Origin: Cryobacterium sp. PH31-O1
GTDB lineage: Bacteria > Actinomycetota > Actinomycetes > Actinomycetales > Microbacteriaceae
DNA length: 64,000 nucleotides
Assembly: GCF_030063455.1 (NCBI RefSeq)
Contig: NZ_JASITB010000001.1
Location: forward strand, 62,001-126,000
Direction of reading: 5' to 3'
This document shows positions 1 to 9,201 of this stretch, one piece after another. How positions within the stretch are numbered: the stretch's first letter is position 1; each line of letters begins with the position of its first letter. The notes beneath the pieces were generated by a model that was given only the letters and a program-made list of their open reading frames with translations, was not told the origin of the DNA and did no database searches. The position numbers and the translations under genes are program-made.

Positions 1-215
1 CGCGGTGATGTCATCGGCTAACAGCGTGGGTTCTTCGTGGCGTAGCGACGTGCCGATGGAGTTTGTGAACCAGTAGAGGGATGCTGTCAGCGTGACGAGG
101 TAGTCATCGCTGAACCGTGTCTTGCTGCCAGGGCAAGGCGTTGATGCGGTCTTGTTCGGTGGCCCCGTCAAATTCGTCGGCCCAATACGTAACCAGACTA
201 TGCATGGTGTCATTA
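1..215 (-). pseudogene. epoxide hydrolase (EHN family) fragment, frameshifted
   Basis: Reading the minus strand, two overlapping frames join near position 112. The upstream frame gives HSLVTYWADEFDG and ends at a TGA. One base over, the next frame continues as FSDDYLVTLTASLYWFTNSI and then GTSLR. The LYWxTxSIGTSxR pattern is characteristic of the cap region of EHN-type epoxide hydrolases of the alpha/beta-hydrolase fold. The gene runs off the left edge and is out of frame, so it is probably dead or a sequencing error. No convincing upstream catalytic part is seen between 215 and 480. Confidence 0.45.
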
Positions 216-509
216 TCGGTGTCTGCTTCCCCTCCCGTTGGTGGCCATGCCCTGGGCCAACGGGTATCTCGGAGCCTTCTTCGTAGGTCGTGGACATCGT
301 CGTGGCCTATATCCAGCGCAGGATAGCGGGGGCACGTGTGCTCGTTTCTGGTCAGAAAAAAGGTCTTTGTTGTTGAGGAGAATACTGTGCAGTGTCAGGT
401 ACGTAAGACCCGCACGATGAAAATCACGGTGACGAGGCATCGCAGCGAAATAGTCGCTCCCAGTTGGATCACACTTTGCGTTCGGCGGAGCGTTCGATAA
501 CCTTCGTTG

Positions 510-2246
510 CTAGTCCTGGAGGGGTAGCTGTAGGTAGGAGGCGTGCGCGCCACCGGTGTGAATGACGTGCGTTCCCGTATTGGCGCCGACGTATTCGTGG
601 ATGCCGGGCATCAGCGTTCCTAACAGGTTGCGTGAGCTGATGATGAAGCGGAGCTGTTCGCCGTGGTGGAACTCCAGGCCGATGGGGAGCAGATCGATTT
701 CAATATCGACGATCTGACCAGTGCTGAGTTTTTCAACGCGGTCAAATGTGTGGGCTGGCACCTCTGCTGTCGAGAGCCGCTCGTCCAGGTGTCGGGCCGA
801 CACTCGTAGCCGTCCGTCGGAGCCTTTGTAGCGCAAAATGGTGGCGCCGTGATCGGTGAGGTCGTGAATCATGGGGCTGTGGTTCGGCACGGTAAATGCC
901 TGCAGGGGAGTGCCGTTGGCGTCGAGTTTTTGCACGAGAACAAAGAGGTCCATGTCGTCGGAGCCCTGTGCTTCGACCCAGAGGTGAGCCTTGGGGTAAC
1001 CGACCAGAACGGTCTCCTCCTCGAACCGGGTAGTGAAGGACACGGCGTTGGGATTTGTATCGACGCCGTAGGACACTGCGATCTCGTCGGTCGGCGCCGT
1101 GGTCGTCAATGCGCGCGACCGGCCGTTCAGATAGTACTTGCGCGGGGTGACATCTGCAGGGGGGAACGAGTCTGCGGCGATACCGATGCGGTCGCCGCCT
1201 GCAAGGTCGAGAAGCGAGTAGCGCACGGACGGGGTGTTCTCCCAGCCGTTGTCGTCGTCCTTGAGGTAGTGATCGAAGAATCGGCGGAGATCCTCCACGT
1301 TTGCTTCGTCGTAGTAGTCGGGCCATTCCTGGGTGTTGTGCACTCGCAGCCACTTGTTCTTGGAGGCGATCCGGCGCCACGCGCGGAAGGTTCCCGCAGT
1401 GTGCAGCGTGTTCGAATAGCTGGCCACGATATATGCCGGCACGGTGATTTGGTCGAAGTTGGGGATCTTGTTTTCCCAGAGATCGGTCATTTGCGGGTAG
1501 CGCTCGACCTCGGAGATAATGTCTTCTTTGTGATTCTTGCCGAAGAAGCTGCCGTCTTGGAGCTGACGGGCAAAGCCGGTGTCGGGCATGCCGCCGCGCA
1601 TGACGAGGTCGCGGTAGACATCGCTGACGCCTTCCCACGGGTTGATCGCCGCCAGGTGTGGGGGCTGCTCGGCGGCCGTGAACCATTGCGAAACTGCCAG
1701 GTAGGAGGTGCCGCTCATGCCCACTTTGCCGGAGCACCATTCTTGTTCGGCGAGCCATTCGATGACGTCGTAGCAGTCCCGGCCGTCCTGGCGGTCCCAC
1801 AACACGCTGTCACCGTCGGAGTCGACGACGCCGCGAATGTCAGGGTTGCAGATGGCATAACCCTGCGCGCACCAGTAGGCCGGGTCTGGTGCTTCAAACT
1901 TTGCCAGTCCCGAGACGATCCCATTGTCTAATCCGACCAGCCCGAACACGCCCATCACGCTCAGCGATGTGCCTTGGCCTTTTCCGTACGGACTCCACGC
2001 GACGATGACCGGGACCTTCTCCGCGCCGGCAGGACGAAACACGTCGACGTAGATTGTCACGCCATCGCGCAGTTGCACGGCGACATCCTTCTCCAGCACG
2101 ATCTCCACCGGCAGCGGCCGGAACGGGGGAGCGACCTGAAAGCCTGCTTCCAGAACCCGAGTGCCGGGATCGAACGCGGTCAGTACCCCTGTTCGGGCCG
2201 GCGGCAGCGGATGGGACGGAACATACATTCTCTGGTCATCGCTCAT
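510..2246 (-). CDS. CocE/NonD family serine hydrolase (peptidase S15-like)
   Basis: A 578-aa protein resembling the X-Pro dipeptidyl-peptidase/cocaine-esterase family (alpha/beta-hydrolase core, then a jelly-roll C-terminal domain). The nucleophile elbow GMSGTSYLAV places the catalytic serine at residue 181. Further down, a W-R-R-rich segment and HNTQEWPDYYDE precede the C-terminal beta domain (about 350-578), which contains the family-like HGEQLRFIISSRN. I chose the ATG at 2246 because AAGGAG lies six bases upstream; a start 11 codons earlier lacks a good ribosome site. No signal peptide is seen, so it is probably cytoplasmic. The divergent TetR gene and the palindrome between them suggest repression by that TetR. 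The substrate (ester or amide) cannot be told. Confidence 0.85.
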   Translation of the reverse strand: MSDDQRMYVPSHPLPPARTGVLTAFDPGTRVLEAGFQVAPPFRPLPVEIVLEKDVAVQLRDGVTIYVDVFRPAGAEKVPVIVAWSPYGKGQGTSLSVMGVFGLVGLDNGIVSGLAKFEAPDPAYWCAQGYAICNPDIRGVVDSDGDSVLWDRQDGRDCYDVIEWLAEQEWCSGKVGMSGTSYLAVSQWFTAAEQPPHLAAINPWEGVSDVYRDLVMRGGMPDTGFARQLQDGSFFGKNHKEDIISEVERYPQMTDLWENKIPNFDQITVPAYIVASYSNTLHTAGTFRAWRRIASKNKWLRVHNTQEWPDYYDEANVEDLRRFFDHYLKDDDNGWENTPSVRYSLLDLAGGDRIGIAADSFPPADVTPRKYYLNGRSRALTTTAPTDEIAVSYGVDTNPNAVSFTTRFEEETVLVGYPKAHLWVEAQGSDDMDLFVLVQKLDANGTPLQAFTVPNHSPMIHDLTDHGATILRYKGSDGRLRVSARHLDERLSTAEVPAHTFDRVEKLSTGQIVDIEIDLLPIGLEFHHGEQLRFIISSRNLLGTLMPGIHEYVGANTGTHVIHTGGAHASYLQLPLQD

Positions 2247-2319
2247 GACAAGCTCCTTACATCGGGATCTGGGGAACAACTATCGGCTGGTTGCGAGCGT
2301 ACTGGTGAATCGTCCTAAA

Positions 2320-2335
2320 CTCAACAGGCGTTGAG
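2320..2335. promoter_or_regulatory. palindromic candidate TetR operator
   Basis: CTCAACAGGCGTTGAG is a perfect 6-4-6 inverted repeat midway between the divergent starts at 2246 and 2366. Position and symmetry fit an autoregulatory TetR operator that also controls the hydrolase. No second copy was noticed. Confidence 0.5.
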
Positions 2336-2365
2336 AAAAATTTTGGATGACGGTAGATTCGTATT

Positions 2366-3010
2366 ATGAAACCGCAAGAAGAAGCCGTGCCGCGGGCGCG
2401 GGGCCGACGCCCCGGCAGCGCCACGACCAGGCAGGCCGTCCTGGATGCTGCGCGTGCTAGGTTCGCCCGCGATGGCTTCACGGGCACGACCATCCGTCTC
2501 GTCGCTGCCGACGCGTCCGTCGATGCCTCTCAGGTGATGCAGTTCTACCGCTCCAAAGATGAACTCTTTGCGGAGGTGATGGCCATACCAAAGTCGGCGC
2601 TGCACCGATTTAATACCGCATTCGAGGGACCGGATGAGCACCTCGGCGAACGCGTGGTTCGTGCATCGTTGCGGGCGTGGGACGGAGTACCGGAAGAGTC
2701 GGAACCGTTGATGGCTATGCTGCGGGGCGCGATCGTCAACGAGAGCGCGAGCAGGCTCTTGCGTGATTTCATCCAATCCCGTCTGCTGGGTGGCACGAGT
2801 GACCGTGCTGATGCCGATGCTGCGCTCCGCGCCGGTCTCGCGTCAGCAATGCTCGTCGGCGTCGTTCTGGGGCGACGGGTCATTGGCGTGCCAACGCTCG
2901 TCGCGGTAGATGCTGAAGAAATCGTGAGGGTGCTCGCCCCGGCCATTCAAAACATTCTGGTGCCGATCGAGCGCGAAGAGGAGAATTCGAATGTCACACC
3001 GGCAGGGTGA
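2366..3010 (+). CDS. TetR/AcrR family transcriptional regulator
   Basis: A 214-aa protein. The N-terminal helix-turn-helix (about residues 18-65) reads RQAVLDAARARFARDGFTGT, then TIRLVAADASVDASQVMQFY, typical of TetR_N. The C-terminal ligand domain has no recognisable subfamily signature. It is divergent from the CocE-like hydrolase and overlaps the next gene (CorA-like) by 20 bases, so it is probably co-transcribed with it. Likely target: the palindrome at 2320-2335. The inducer is unknown. Confidence 0.85.
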   Translation: MKPQEEAVPRARGRRPGSATTRQAVLDAARARFARDGFTGTTIRLVAADASVDASQVMQFYRSKDELFAEVMAIPKSALHRFNTAFEGPDEHLGERVVRASLRAWDGVPEESEPLMAMLRGAIVNESASRLLRDFIQSRLLGGTSDRADADAALRAGLASAMLVGVVLGRRVIGVPTLVAVDAEEIVRVLAPAIQNILVPIEREEENSNVTPAG

Positions 3011-4094
3011 TCAGCGTGCGACGCGCCGTGCCGGAGCCTTCCGGCGTTCTATCGCGGTCGGAAAAAATACCCCGGTCTCGACCAGGCGCACCCGTTTCGT
3101 CGTCGACGGCCGCCTGACGCCGGCTCCCGAAGGAGTGAGTGTCGCAGAGGCGATGCGGTTCGCGGGGGAGGAACCTGGGCGGATGGCATTGTGCCTTTTT
3201 CCGACGCCGTCCGCAGAAGACGTTGACGAATTGGCCGAGGCGTGGGCGCTTCACCCGGTTCTGGTGGAGGATCTACTGCATGCCGGTCAACGACCCAAGC
3301 TGGAGCGCTACGACGATGTGCTGTTCATTGTCATACGCGCGGCGCGGTACATCGACGACATTGAAGACGTCGACTTTCTCGAGTTTCATGTGCTCGTGCG
3401 GGCGAACGCCATCGCTGTGCTCTGCCAGGATGGCCGTTGGATTGACGGTTCCGACGAGACCAGTCTGCCCGGTAGCTCAGCAGGCATCGCTGACCACACC
3501 CTTCTCGACGACGAGCACCTGCTCACGCTCGGACCGGAAGCCGTGCTCTATCGACTCCTCGACGCGATTGTCGATGGGTACATTCCCGTTCTGCGTGGCC
3601 TGGCCATCGACAAGGAACAGATCGAGCGCCAGGTGTTCAGCGGCGACGCGGCCGTCGCTGAACGCATTTACCGACTCAGCCAAGAGGTCATAGACCTTCA
3701 ACACGCGGCATCCTCTCTGACTGATGTGCTCGATGCTTTGCAGAGCGGATTCGATCGGTACGGGATCCCGGAGGCTTTGCGAACCTATCTCCATGATGTG
3801 GCCGACCACCTGACCCGCGTTGAAACCCGGGTGGTCGAACTTCGCGATGCCCTGTCGCAGATTCTCAGCGTGAACGCCACTCTCGTGGGACAACGCCAAA
3901 ACGAAGACATGAAGAAGATCTCTGGCTGGGCGGCGATTCTCTTCGCCCCCACGCTGATCGGATCCATTTATGGCATGAATTTCGAGACTATGCCCGAATT
4001 GCACTGGGCCTTCGGCTATCCCGTCGCCATAGGCGCCATGGTCGCGCTCGGCGCCAGCCTCTTCGTCGTCTTCAGGTGGAAGAAGTGGATGTAG
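2991..4094 (+). CDS. CorA family magnesium/cobalt transporter
   Basis: A 367-aa protein. It has a long acidic cytoplasmic domain, then two C-terminal membrane helices; the first ends in the diagnostic YGMNFETMPE loop (GMN at residues 328-330), the selectivity motif of CorA channels. The last helix ends in a basic FRWKKWM tail, also typical. It should form a homopentameric Mg2+ channel in the inner membrane. The start is ATG 2991, preceded by GAGGAG and overlapping the end of the TetR gene by 20 bases, which suggests translational coupling. Whether it carries Mg, Co, Ni or Zn cannot be told. Confidence 0.9.
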   Translation: MSHRQGDQRATRRAGAFRRSIAVGKNTPVSTRRTRFVVDGRLTPAPEGVSVAEAMRFAGEEPGRMALCLFPTPSAEDVDELAEAWALHPVLVEDLLHAGQRPKLERYDDVLFIVIRAARYIDDIEDVDFLEFHVLVRANAIAVLCQDGRWIDGSDETSLPGSSAGIADHTLLDDEHLLTLGPEAVLYRLLDAIVDGYIPVLRGLAIDKEQIERQVFSGDAAVAERIYRLSQEVIDLQHAASSLTDVLDALQSGFDRYGIPEALRTYLHDVADHLTRVETRVVELRDALSQILSVNATLVGQRQNEDMKKISGWAAILFAPTLIGSIYGMNFETMPELHWAFGYPVAIGAMVALGASLFVVFRWKKWM

Positions 4095-4322
4095 CCGCTA
4101 GGGAGCTGACAAACGCCAGTCCAACCACGATTCGTACTTACGTGTCCGGGACCGTTGTGAAACCACTCGACCCCTGACATCGCTGAAAGCAATGCTATTC
4201 GGCCGCCCTCGTCATCCTCCCCGTGAAGCGCACACTTCGCTCGCCAGTGCCACAGGTGGCTTGCTGGAGTTCGATTGATATGAGCGGGAGGACGTGGCGG
4301 CGGTCGGTCGAGTGCTGTTTTA
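4095..4322. other. intergenic stretch, nothing recognised
   Basis: Between the CorA-like gene and the first operator-like box I see no coding pattern, RNA gene or strong terminator. Confidence 0.5.
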
Positions 4323-4337
4323 GGTAGCAAAACTACT
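4323..4337. promoter_or_regulatory. RpiR-type operator-like palindrome, site 1
   Basis: GGTAGCAAAACTACT matches the GTAGT-N3-ACTAC pattern with one mismatch. It lies 73 bases upstream of site 2. RpiR-family regulators such as HexR bind similar TGTAGT-N3-ACTACA palindromes. Confidence 0.5.
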
Positions 4338-4380
4338 GCAATGCCAACAATGTGTGGTCTTGAGTTGAAATTTTCGGGAC

Positions 4381-4410
4381 TTGACCCTATTGTTTGGTAG
4401 TACGACTACC
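4381..4410 (+). promoter_or_regulatory. promoter overlapped by RpiR-type operator, site 2
   Basis: TTGACC at 4381-4386 looks like a -35 element. The perfect palindrome GGTAGTACGACTACC at 4396-4410 covers the region where the -10 would lie. This arrangement fits repression of the sugar ABC importer that starts 120 bases downstream. Confidence 0.6.
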
Positions 4411-4529
4411 TCCCTAAAGCAAGGGAAGTGCGCAAAGGAGCCACTCATGCACAGCCCACTCTTGGCATCGGGTTTCGGTTTGCCCATTTGGTCATTTCGC
4501 CTGACTAACTTTGTTCAAGCGAGTCTGTA

Positions 4530-6074
4530 GTGGCGATCGAGCCCTCGGCCGCTCAGCAACACGCGGCAACACAGCCAGTTGCTTTTGAAGTTCGCGGTGT
4601 CTCCAAGTCATACCCCGGTGTCAAAGCCCTCGACGCTGTTTCTCTTACGGGCTACGCCGGTGAGGTCCTGGCTATCTGCGGCGCGAACGGGGCCGGCAAG
4701 TCGACGCTCGCCCGTATGCTCGCGGGGCAGGAATTGCCATCCGACGGCGACATTCGCATTTCGGGTTACGAAGGCCGCATCGATGGACCTGCTGCAGCGG
4801 ATGACGCGGGCATCCTGCTCATGCACCAGGAACCCGTAATCATCGACTCATTTACCGTGAGCGAGAACCTTTGGCTCAAGAACCTCAGCTCGGCCAACAA
4901 AGTTCGGCCATGGGGTTTCGTGTCACGCAAGAAGACTGAGACAACGCTGGCTGCTCTGCGCTCCGTCGGCCTTGAGGGCGTTTCGCCAGAACGCCTCGGC
5001 AAAGACTTGGGGCCCGGTCTTCGCCAGATGCTCGCCCTCAGCCGTACACAGGTGAACCGGCATCAGATCCTTCTCCTCGATGAAACGACCGCATCGACGA
5101 CGGAGGAGCACTTCAAAGACGTGCAGTCTCTCGTGGAGCGTGAGCGAGCCGCAGGAGTATCCGTCGTCTTTGTGTCCCATCGCATGCCGGAAGTCTTCGC
5201 GATGGCCGACAGAATTGCGGTTTTGCGTAACGGAAAACTTATCGATGTCGTGCGCACGGTCGATACCACACCCGACGAGGTCATGACGCTCATGATCGGT
5301 GAAGCTGTCAGCGCCCTCGAATCGCCGCCGAGTATCGAGACTACGCTGGACCCAATTCTTGAGGTCACTGGACTCTCTTCTGGCTCTGCAACGAACATTA
5401 GTTTCACCGTTCAACCAGGCGAAGTTCTCGGCATCTACGGTCTGGTTGGCAGTGGGCGCAGTTCGGTGGCCCGTTCCATCTCGGGGAACCAGAGCCGTGA
5501 TGCAGGGGTCGTGAAGCTCCACGGCAAGCCTGTTCATGCCAAGAGTCCTCGGGATGCGGTTCGGCAAGGTATCGCCTATCTCACCGAGGACCGCCGCCGC
5601 GAGGGATTCGTAAAGGATTTCACGAACGGTGAGAATATGACGCTGGCGACCCTTCAGCATTTCTCGACTTGGGGCGTCATAAGTCGTCGACGTGAAAGAA
5701 AGCGTGTCAACGAACTTATTCGTGAGTATCAGGTGAAGGGCGAAGCGGGGGTATATACCCGCACTCTGTCCGGCGGAAACCAGCAAAAGGTGATCATCGC
5801 CAAATGGATCGAAGCTCGCCCGGAAGTTGTCATTCTCGATGAACCGACTAAGGGTATCGATGTCGGGGCGCGTCTCAACATCTACCAGATTATTCGGGCG
5901 CTCGCCCGCGACGGCAAGGGCATCATCGTGGTCACGAGTGAGGCTGAAGAGGCCCTCATGCTGTGCAACCGCATTCTGGTCTTGGAAGAAGGCCGAATCG
6001 TCGGCGAGTACCAACCAGCCACCAGCACGACCGACGACCTGATCCGGGCGTCCCTCGGAGGAGAGATCGCATGA
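4530..6074 (+). CDS. sugar ABC importer ATPase (RbsA/MglA/XylG type)
   Basis: A 514-aa protein with two fused nucleotide-binding domains. The first has Walker A GANGAGKST at residues 51-59. The second has the degenerate YGLVGSGRSS loop and the intact signature LSGGNQQKVIIAKW, the asymmetric pattern of carbohydrate CUT2 importers. A permease and a binding lipoprotein follow, so it should power uptake of a monosaccharide or related compound. The start is GTG 4530; the ribosome site is weak. The gene ends in an ATGA overlap with the permease. Two RpiR-type operator boxes lie upstream. The substrate is not evident from sequence. Confidence 0.92.
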   Translation: MAIEPSAAQQHAATQPVAFEVRGVSKSYPGVKALDAVSLTGYAGEVLAICGANGAGKSTLARMLAGQELPSDGDIRISGYEGRIDGPAAADDAGILLMHQEPVIIDSFTVSENLWLKNLSSANKVRPWGFVSRKKTETTLAALRSVGLEGVSPERLGKDLGPGLRQMLALSRTQVNRHQILLLDETTASTTEEHFKDVQSLVERERAAGVSVVFVSHRMPEVFAMADRIAVLRNGKLIDVVRTVDTTPDEVMTLMIGEAVSALESPPSIETTLDPILEVTGLSSGSATNISFTVQPGEVLGIYGLVGSGRSSVARSISGNQSRDAGVVKLHGKPVHAKSPRDAVRQGIAYLTEDRRREGFVKDFTNGENMTLATLQHFSTWGVISRRRERKRVNELIREYQVKGEAGVYTRTLSGGNQQKVIIAKWIEARPEVVILDEPTKGIDVGARLNIYQIIRALARDGKGIIVVTSEAEEALMLCNRILVLEEGRIVGEYQPATSTTDDLIRASLGGEIA

Positions 6075-7081
6075 CCCAAACACATCAGCTAGCTGCCGTC
6101 CGGCCCCAGCAGACCCGAGGCTTTGCCTGGGGACGTCTGGGCCACTGGGCGAAGGAGCAATACCCCCTCTATATCTTGATCGCGCTGCTTATCATTGCGG
6201 GATTCGCGACGGATGCCTTCTTCACTCAGCGCAACCTAACCAACGTCATTTTGCAAGTTTCGGTTATCGGTATCGTCACGCTGGCACAGTTCCTTGTCGT
6301 CCTGACCGGTGGAATCGACATCAGCGTGGGATCCGTCGTGGGTCTCGCGGGGGTACTGTCAACTGGTTTGTTCTCCGGGGCGAGTGTTCCTGTTGCCATT
6401 CTCGTGGCCGTAGGTGTTGGAGCGATGGTGGGGGCGATCAACGGATATCTCGTCGCTTTCCGGGGGCTCGAAGCCTTCATAGTCACCCTGGGCATGCTTG
6501 CCCTGGCCCGCGGTTTGGTCTATGCCTATACGGAGGGAATTCCGGTCATCCCGGCCGCTGAGAACTTCCGTTCAATAGCAACGTCGACCGTACTCGGTTT
6601 CCCCGTCATCGGCCTGCTGTGGCTCGGACTGGCACTGGTTCTCGCTTTTATCGTTCGACGTACGGTCTTCGGCCGGCGCATTTACGCGGTCGGCAGTAAC
6701 AAGGAAGCAGCGCGAGCATCTGGTGTGCCCGTCAAGTCGACAATCCTCGGCGTCTATATTCTTGCCGGAATTCTCGTTGGCTTTGCCGGCTTCCTGCTGG
6801 CCTCTCGCGTGGGCGTGGGCACGCCAACCGCGGGAAGCCTCTACGAACTCGACGCGATCGCCGCCGTTGTAATCGGTGGAGCGAGCCTGGCCGGGGGCAA
6901 GGGCCGTGTCTTCGGAGCTGTCGTCGGAACCCTGATTTTCGCCGTCATCACGAACCTTCTCGTCCTTCTCAACGTATCGACGTACCTGCAAGACGCTTTC
7001 CGAGGTGCGCTGATCCTTGTGGCTGTCGTTCTCACGACAGTGCACTTCGCGAAGAGAAAGAAGGCCCAGCAACTCGTCTAG
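6071..7081 (+). CDS. sugar ABC importer permease (RbsC-like)
   Basis: A 336-aa polytopic membrane protein with about eight to ten hydrophobic segments. It has the RbsC-family motifs TGGIDISVGSVVGLAGVLS and GGASLAGGKGRVFGAVVGTL. The start ATG 6071 overlaps the ATPase stop (ATGA), indicating coupled translation. It forms the membrane channel of the importer with the genes on either side. Confidence 0.92.
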   Translation: MTQTHQLAAVRPQQTRGFAWGRLGHWAKEQYPLYILIALLIIAGFATDAFFTQRNLTNVILQVSVIGIVTLAQFLVVLTGGIDISVGSVVGLAGVLSTGLFSGASVPVAILVAVGVGAMVGAINGYLVAFRGLEAFIVTLGMLALARGLVYAYTEGIPVIPAAENFRSIATSTVLGFPVIGLLWLGLALVLAFIVRRTVFGRRIYAVGSNKEAARASGVPVKSTILGVYILAGILVGFAGFLLASRVGVGTPTAGSLYELDAIAAVVIGGASLAGGKGRVFGAVVGTLIFAVITNLLVLLNVSTYLQDAFRGALILVAVVLTTVHFAKRKKAQQLV

Positions 7082-7154
7082 TCCGCATTGATGGAACGCT
7101 CTCATTTTCTACAGCGCAAAACCTTTCCTTGTAACCCTTACCAGAAGGTCAAAG

Positions 7155-8171
7155 ATGACAATCAAACGATTCACTGCCATAGCCGCAGCTGCCGCAGCCG
7201 TGGTCCTCACCCTGTCGGCGTGCGGAACCGTGGGCGGAACCACACCGGATGCGTCTTCGGGCGATACCAAGACGGTAGCCGTAACAGAAATTACCATCGG
7301 CTTCCTCCAGCGTCAGTTGGATGCGCCCTACTACTCCGCCATGCAGGCCATGGCCGAGCAGATTGCCGGTGAGCAGGGATTCAAGCTGCTCTTCCAGAAT
7401 GCCAGCGGTGACCCAGTCACCCAGCTCGACCAGGCACAGACGATGCTCTCGCAGGGTGCGGATGTGCTCGTGATCAACGCGATCAGCCCGGAGACTCAGC
7501 GCGCTCAGCTTGAGCAGATTGCAGAACAGGTCCCTCTACTCTTCATCGACACTGGCATCCCCGATGTTGGCGTCACGTCGGTTTCGTCCGACAACTTAGC
7601 CGTGGGCAAGCTGTCGGGTGAGCTCGCGGCCAAGCGCTTTGAGGCGGGCAGCACAATCGACGTTGGAGTGCTTAATGGAGGACCCAACGATGTCATCGTC
7701 GGCCCGGCACGTCAGCAGGGATTTCTTGATGGTCTTGAGGCCGGCGGCATCAAGTACACGCTCGTCGCCGAGACCCCCGCGCTTTACGCGCAGGACAAGG
7801 CTGTGCCAGCCACCGAGTCGATGCTCGCCGCCAATCCGAACTTGGATCTGATCCTCGGACTCAACGACTCGATGGCACTCGGCGCTCTCACCGTTCTCGC
7901 CGATCAGGGCAATACCACCACTCTCGTCGCAGCCTCGGCTGACGGGCAGAAAGAGGCACTCGTCGAAATCGCCAAGGGATGCAGCAGCCAGTATGTCTCT
8001 ACGGGGCTGAACTCACCGGCGCTTGCAACTCAGCGTGCTTTCGAAATAGCCATCGCCCTTGGAACCGGCCAGTCCACCTCCTCCGATTTCAAGCCTGAAG
8101 AGTACACGACAGCAGAAGGTATCAACTGCGACAATGTCGCCGACTTCTACGATGCCAAGAGTGTCTTCTAA
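7155..8171 (+). CDS. sugar-binding lipoprotein of ABC importer (periplasmic-binding type 1)
   Basis: A 338-aa protein. A 25-residue signal ends in the lipobox LSAC, so it should be a membrane-anchored lipoprotein. The mature part resembles ribose-type binding proteins: ITIGFLQRQLDAPYYSAMQA at its start, NASGDPVTQLDQAQTML, and AANPNLDLILGLNDSMALGA in the hinge region. It lies 73 bases after the permease and is followed by a strong terminator, so it is the last gene of the importer operon. Confidence 0.92.
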   Translation: MTIKRFTAIAAAAAAVVLTLSACGTVGGTTPDASSGDTKTVAVTEITIGFLQRQLDAPYYSAMQAMAEQIAGEQGFKLLFQNASGDPVTQLDQAQTMLSQGADVLVINAISPETQRAQLEQIAEQVPLLFIDTGIPDVGVTSVSSDNLAVGKLSGELAAKRFEAGSTIDVGVLNGGPNDVIVGPARQQGFLDGLEAGGIKYTLVAETPALYAQDKAVPATESMLAANPNLDLILGLNDSMALGALTVLADQGNTTTLVAASADGQKEALVEIAKGCSSQYVSTGLNSPALATQRAFEIAIALGTGQSTSSDFKPEEYTTAEGINCDNVADFYDAKSVF

Positions 8172-8208
8172 GACGCTCGCTCTCTATAGAGTTTGATCCC
8201 AAACCCGA

Positions 8209-8250
8209 TTGGGCCGGTGTCCCCTCTGAGGACACCGGCCCAATTTTGTT
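8209..8250 (+). terminator. intrinsic terminator after sugar ABC operon
   Basis: A perfect 14-bp stem (8209-8222 with 8230-8243) with a 7-base loop is followed by TTTTGTT. Because the next gene is convergent, it may stop transcription from both sides. Confidence 0.9.
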
Positions 8251-8303
8251 AGCGCATCGGTTGGTTCTGACCCAAGCCCACGTGCTGATGTCGAAGGCAT
8301 CGG

Positions 8304-9167
8304 TTAGGCGTGATCCCGACGCACCTGCGAGAGTCCTTCCTTCATTTCAGTCAATCGATCCATGTGCTCCGGGCCGAGTCGCAAAGTGACGGCCGTGGCC
8401 AGGATGTCGATGACGACCAAGCCGGCGAGACGGCTGACCGTGGGAGTATAAATGTCGGTATCCTCGATCGTTTTCACGATCAGTGGAATGTCACAATGCT
8501 TGAGCAGAGGGCTTTCATCGCCCGAAATGCCAATCACTGTCGCGCCTTTGGCCCGCGCCGTCTGAGCGACTTGCACTATTGACCGTGTGCGACCCGTGTT
8601 TGAAATCACTATGAAGACGCTGCCGGGGTGGGCCATGGCTGCGGCCATGTATTGCTGGTGCGGATCCACTGGAGCCGAGCACGGGATGCCAAAGAGAGGC
8701 TCTTTCTGTTCCGCATCGAGCGCGATGATCGCCGATGCACCGAGGCCGGCAAGATGGAGTGATGAGCCAGCGAGAATCGCAGATACCGCGCGGTCGATCT
8801 GAATCGGATCGAGGAAGCGGCGGGCTCGGTCCAGGCTGCTGATCGTGTGATCGAAAATCTTTGTGGACAGCTCTTTGAGAGAGTCTTCCCGGCCAATCGT
8901 CGAGAGGGTGGCGGGGATTCCAAGCGCGAGCGTTTGAGCGAGAGAGATTTTAAATTGTTGAAATCCGAGGAAGCCGAGGCTGGTGCAAAAACGCATAACA
9001 GTCGGCTCACTTACACCGGCTGCTTCTGCCACTCCGGCCATGGTGGCATTCATGACATATGACGGGTTGCCGGCAACCAGCTGGGCAACTTTTCGCTCGG
9101 AATTACGTAGCGTTCCCATCACGTCGTTGAGATGTTCAAGGAGTGGTGCCTTGCGGTCTAGGGGCAT
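8304..9167 (-). CDS. RpiR/MurR family regulator with SIS domain
   Basis: A 287-aa protein. The N-terminal RpiR helix-turn-helix is visible in NSERKVAQLV and AEAAGVSEPTVMRFCTSLGF. The C-terminal SIS domain, which binds phosphosugars, contains LAGLGASAIIALDAEQK and VFIVISNTGRTRSIVQVAQT. The chosen start ATG 9167 fits the family length; the frame is open further upstream but without similarity. It is the last gene of the leftward operon starting at 12413. It is the natural candidate to bind the GTAGT-N3-ACTAC palindromes at 4323, 4396, 12439 and 12533, probably released by a phosphorylated intermediate of this pathway (inference). Confidence 0.92.
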   Translation of the reverse strand: MPLDRKAPLLEHLNDVMGTLRNSERKVAQLVAGNPSYVMNATMAGVAEAAGVSEPTVMRFCTSLGFLGFQQFKISLAQTLALGIPATLSTIGREDSLKELSTKIFDHTISSLDRARRFLDPIQIDRAVSAILAGSSLHLAGLGASAIIALDAEQKEPLFGIPCSAPVDPHQQYMAAAMAHPGSVFIVISNTGRTRSIVQVAQTARAKGATVIGISGDESPLLKHCDIPLIVKTIEDTDIYTPTVSRLAGLVVIDILATAVTLRLGPEHMDRLTEMKEGLSQVRRDHA

Positions 9168-9201
9168 TTGGCTGTCTCTCTGTTGAGCCCCAATATTGGC
9201 G

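Noticed and set aside
4923-6083. 386-codon minus-strand frame in the sugar ATPase gene
   Set aside because: Shadow of the ABC signature and Walker regions on the plus strand.
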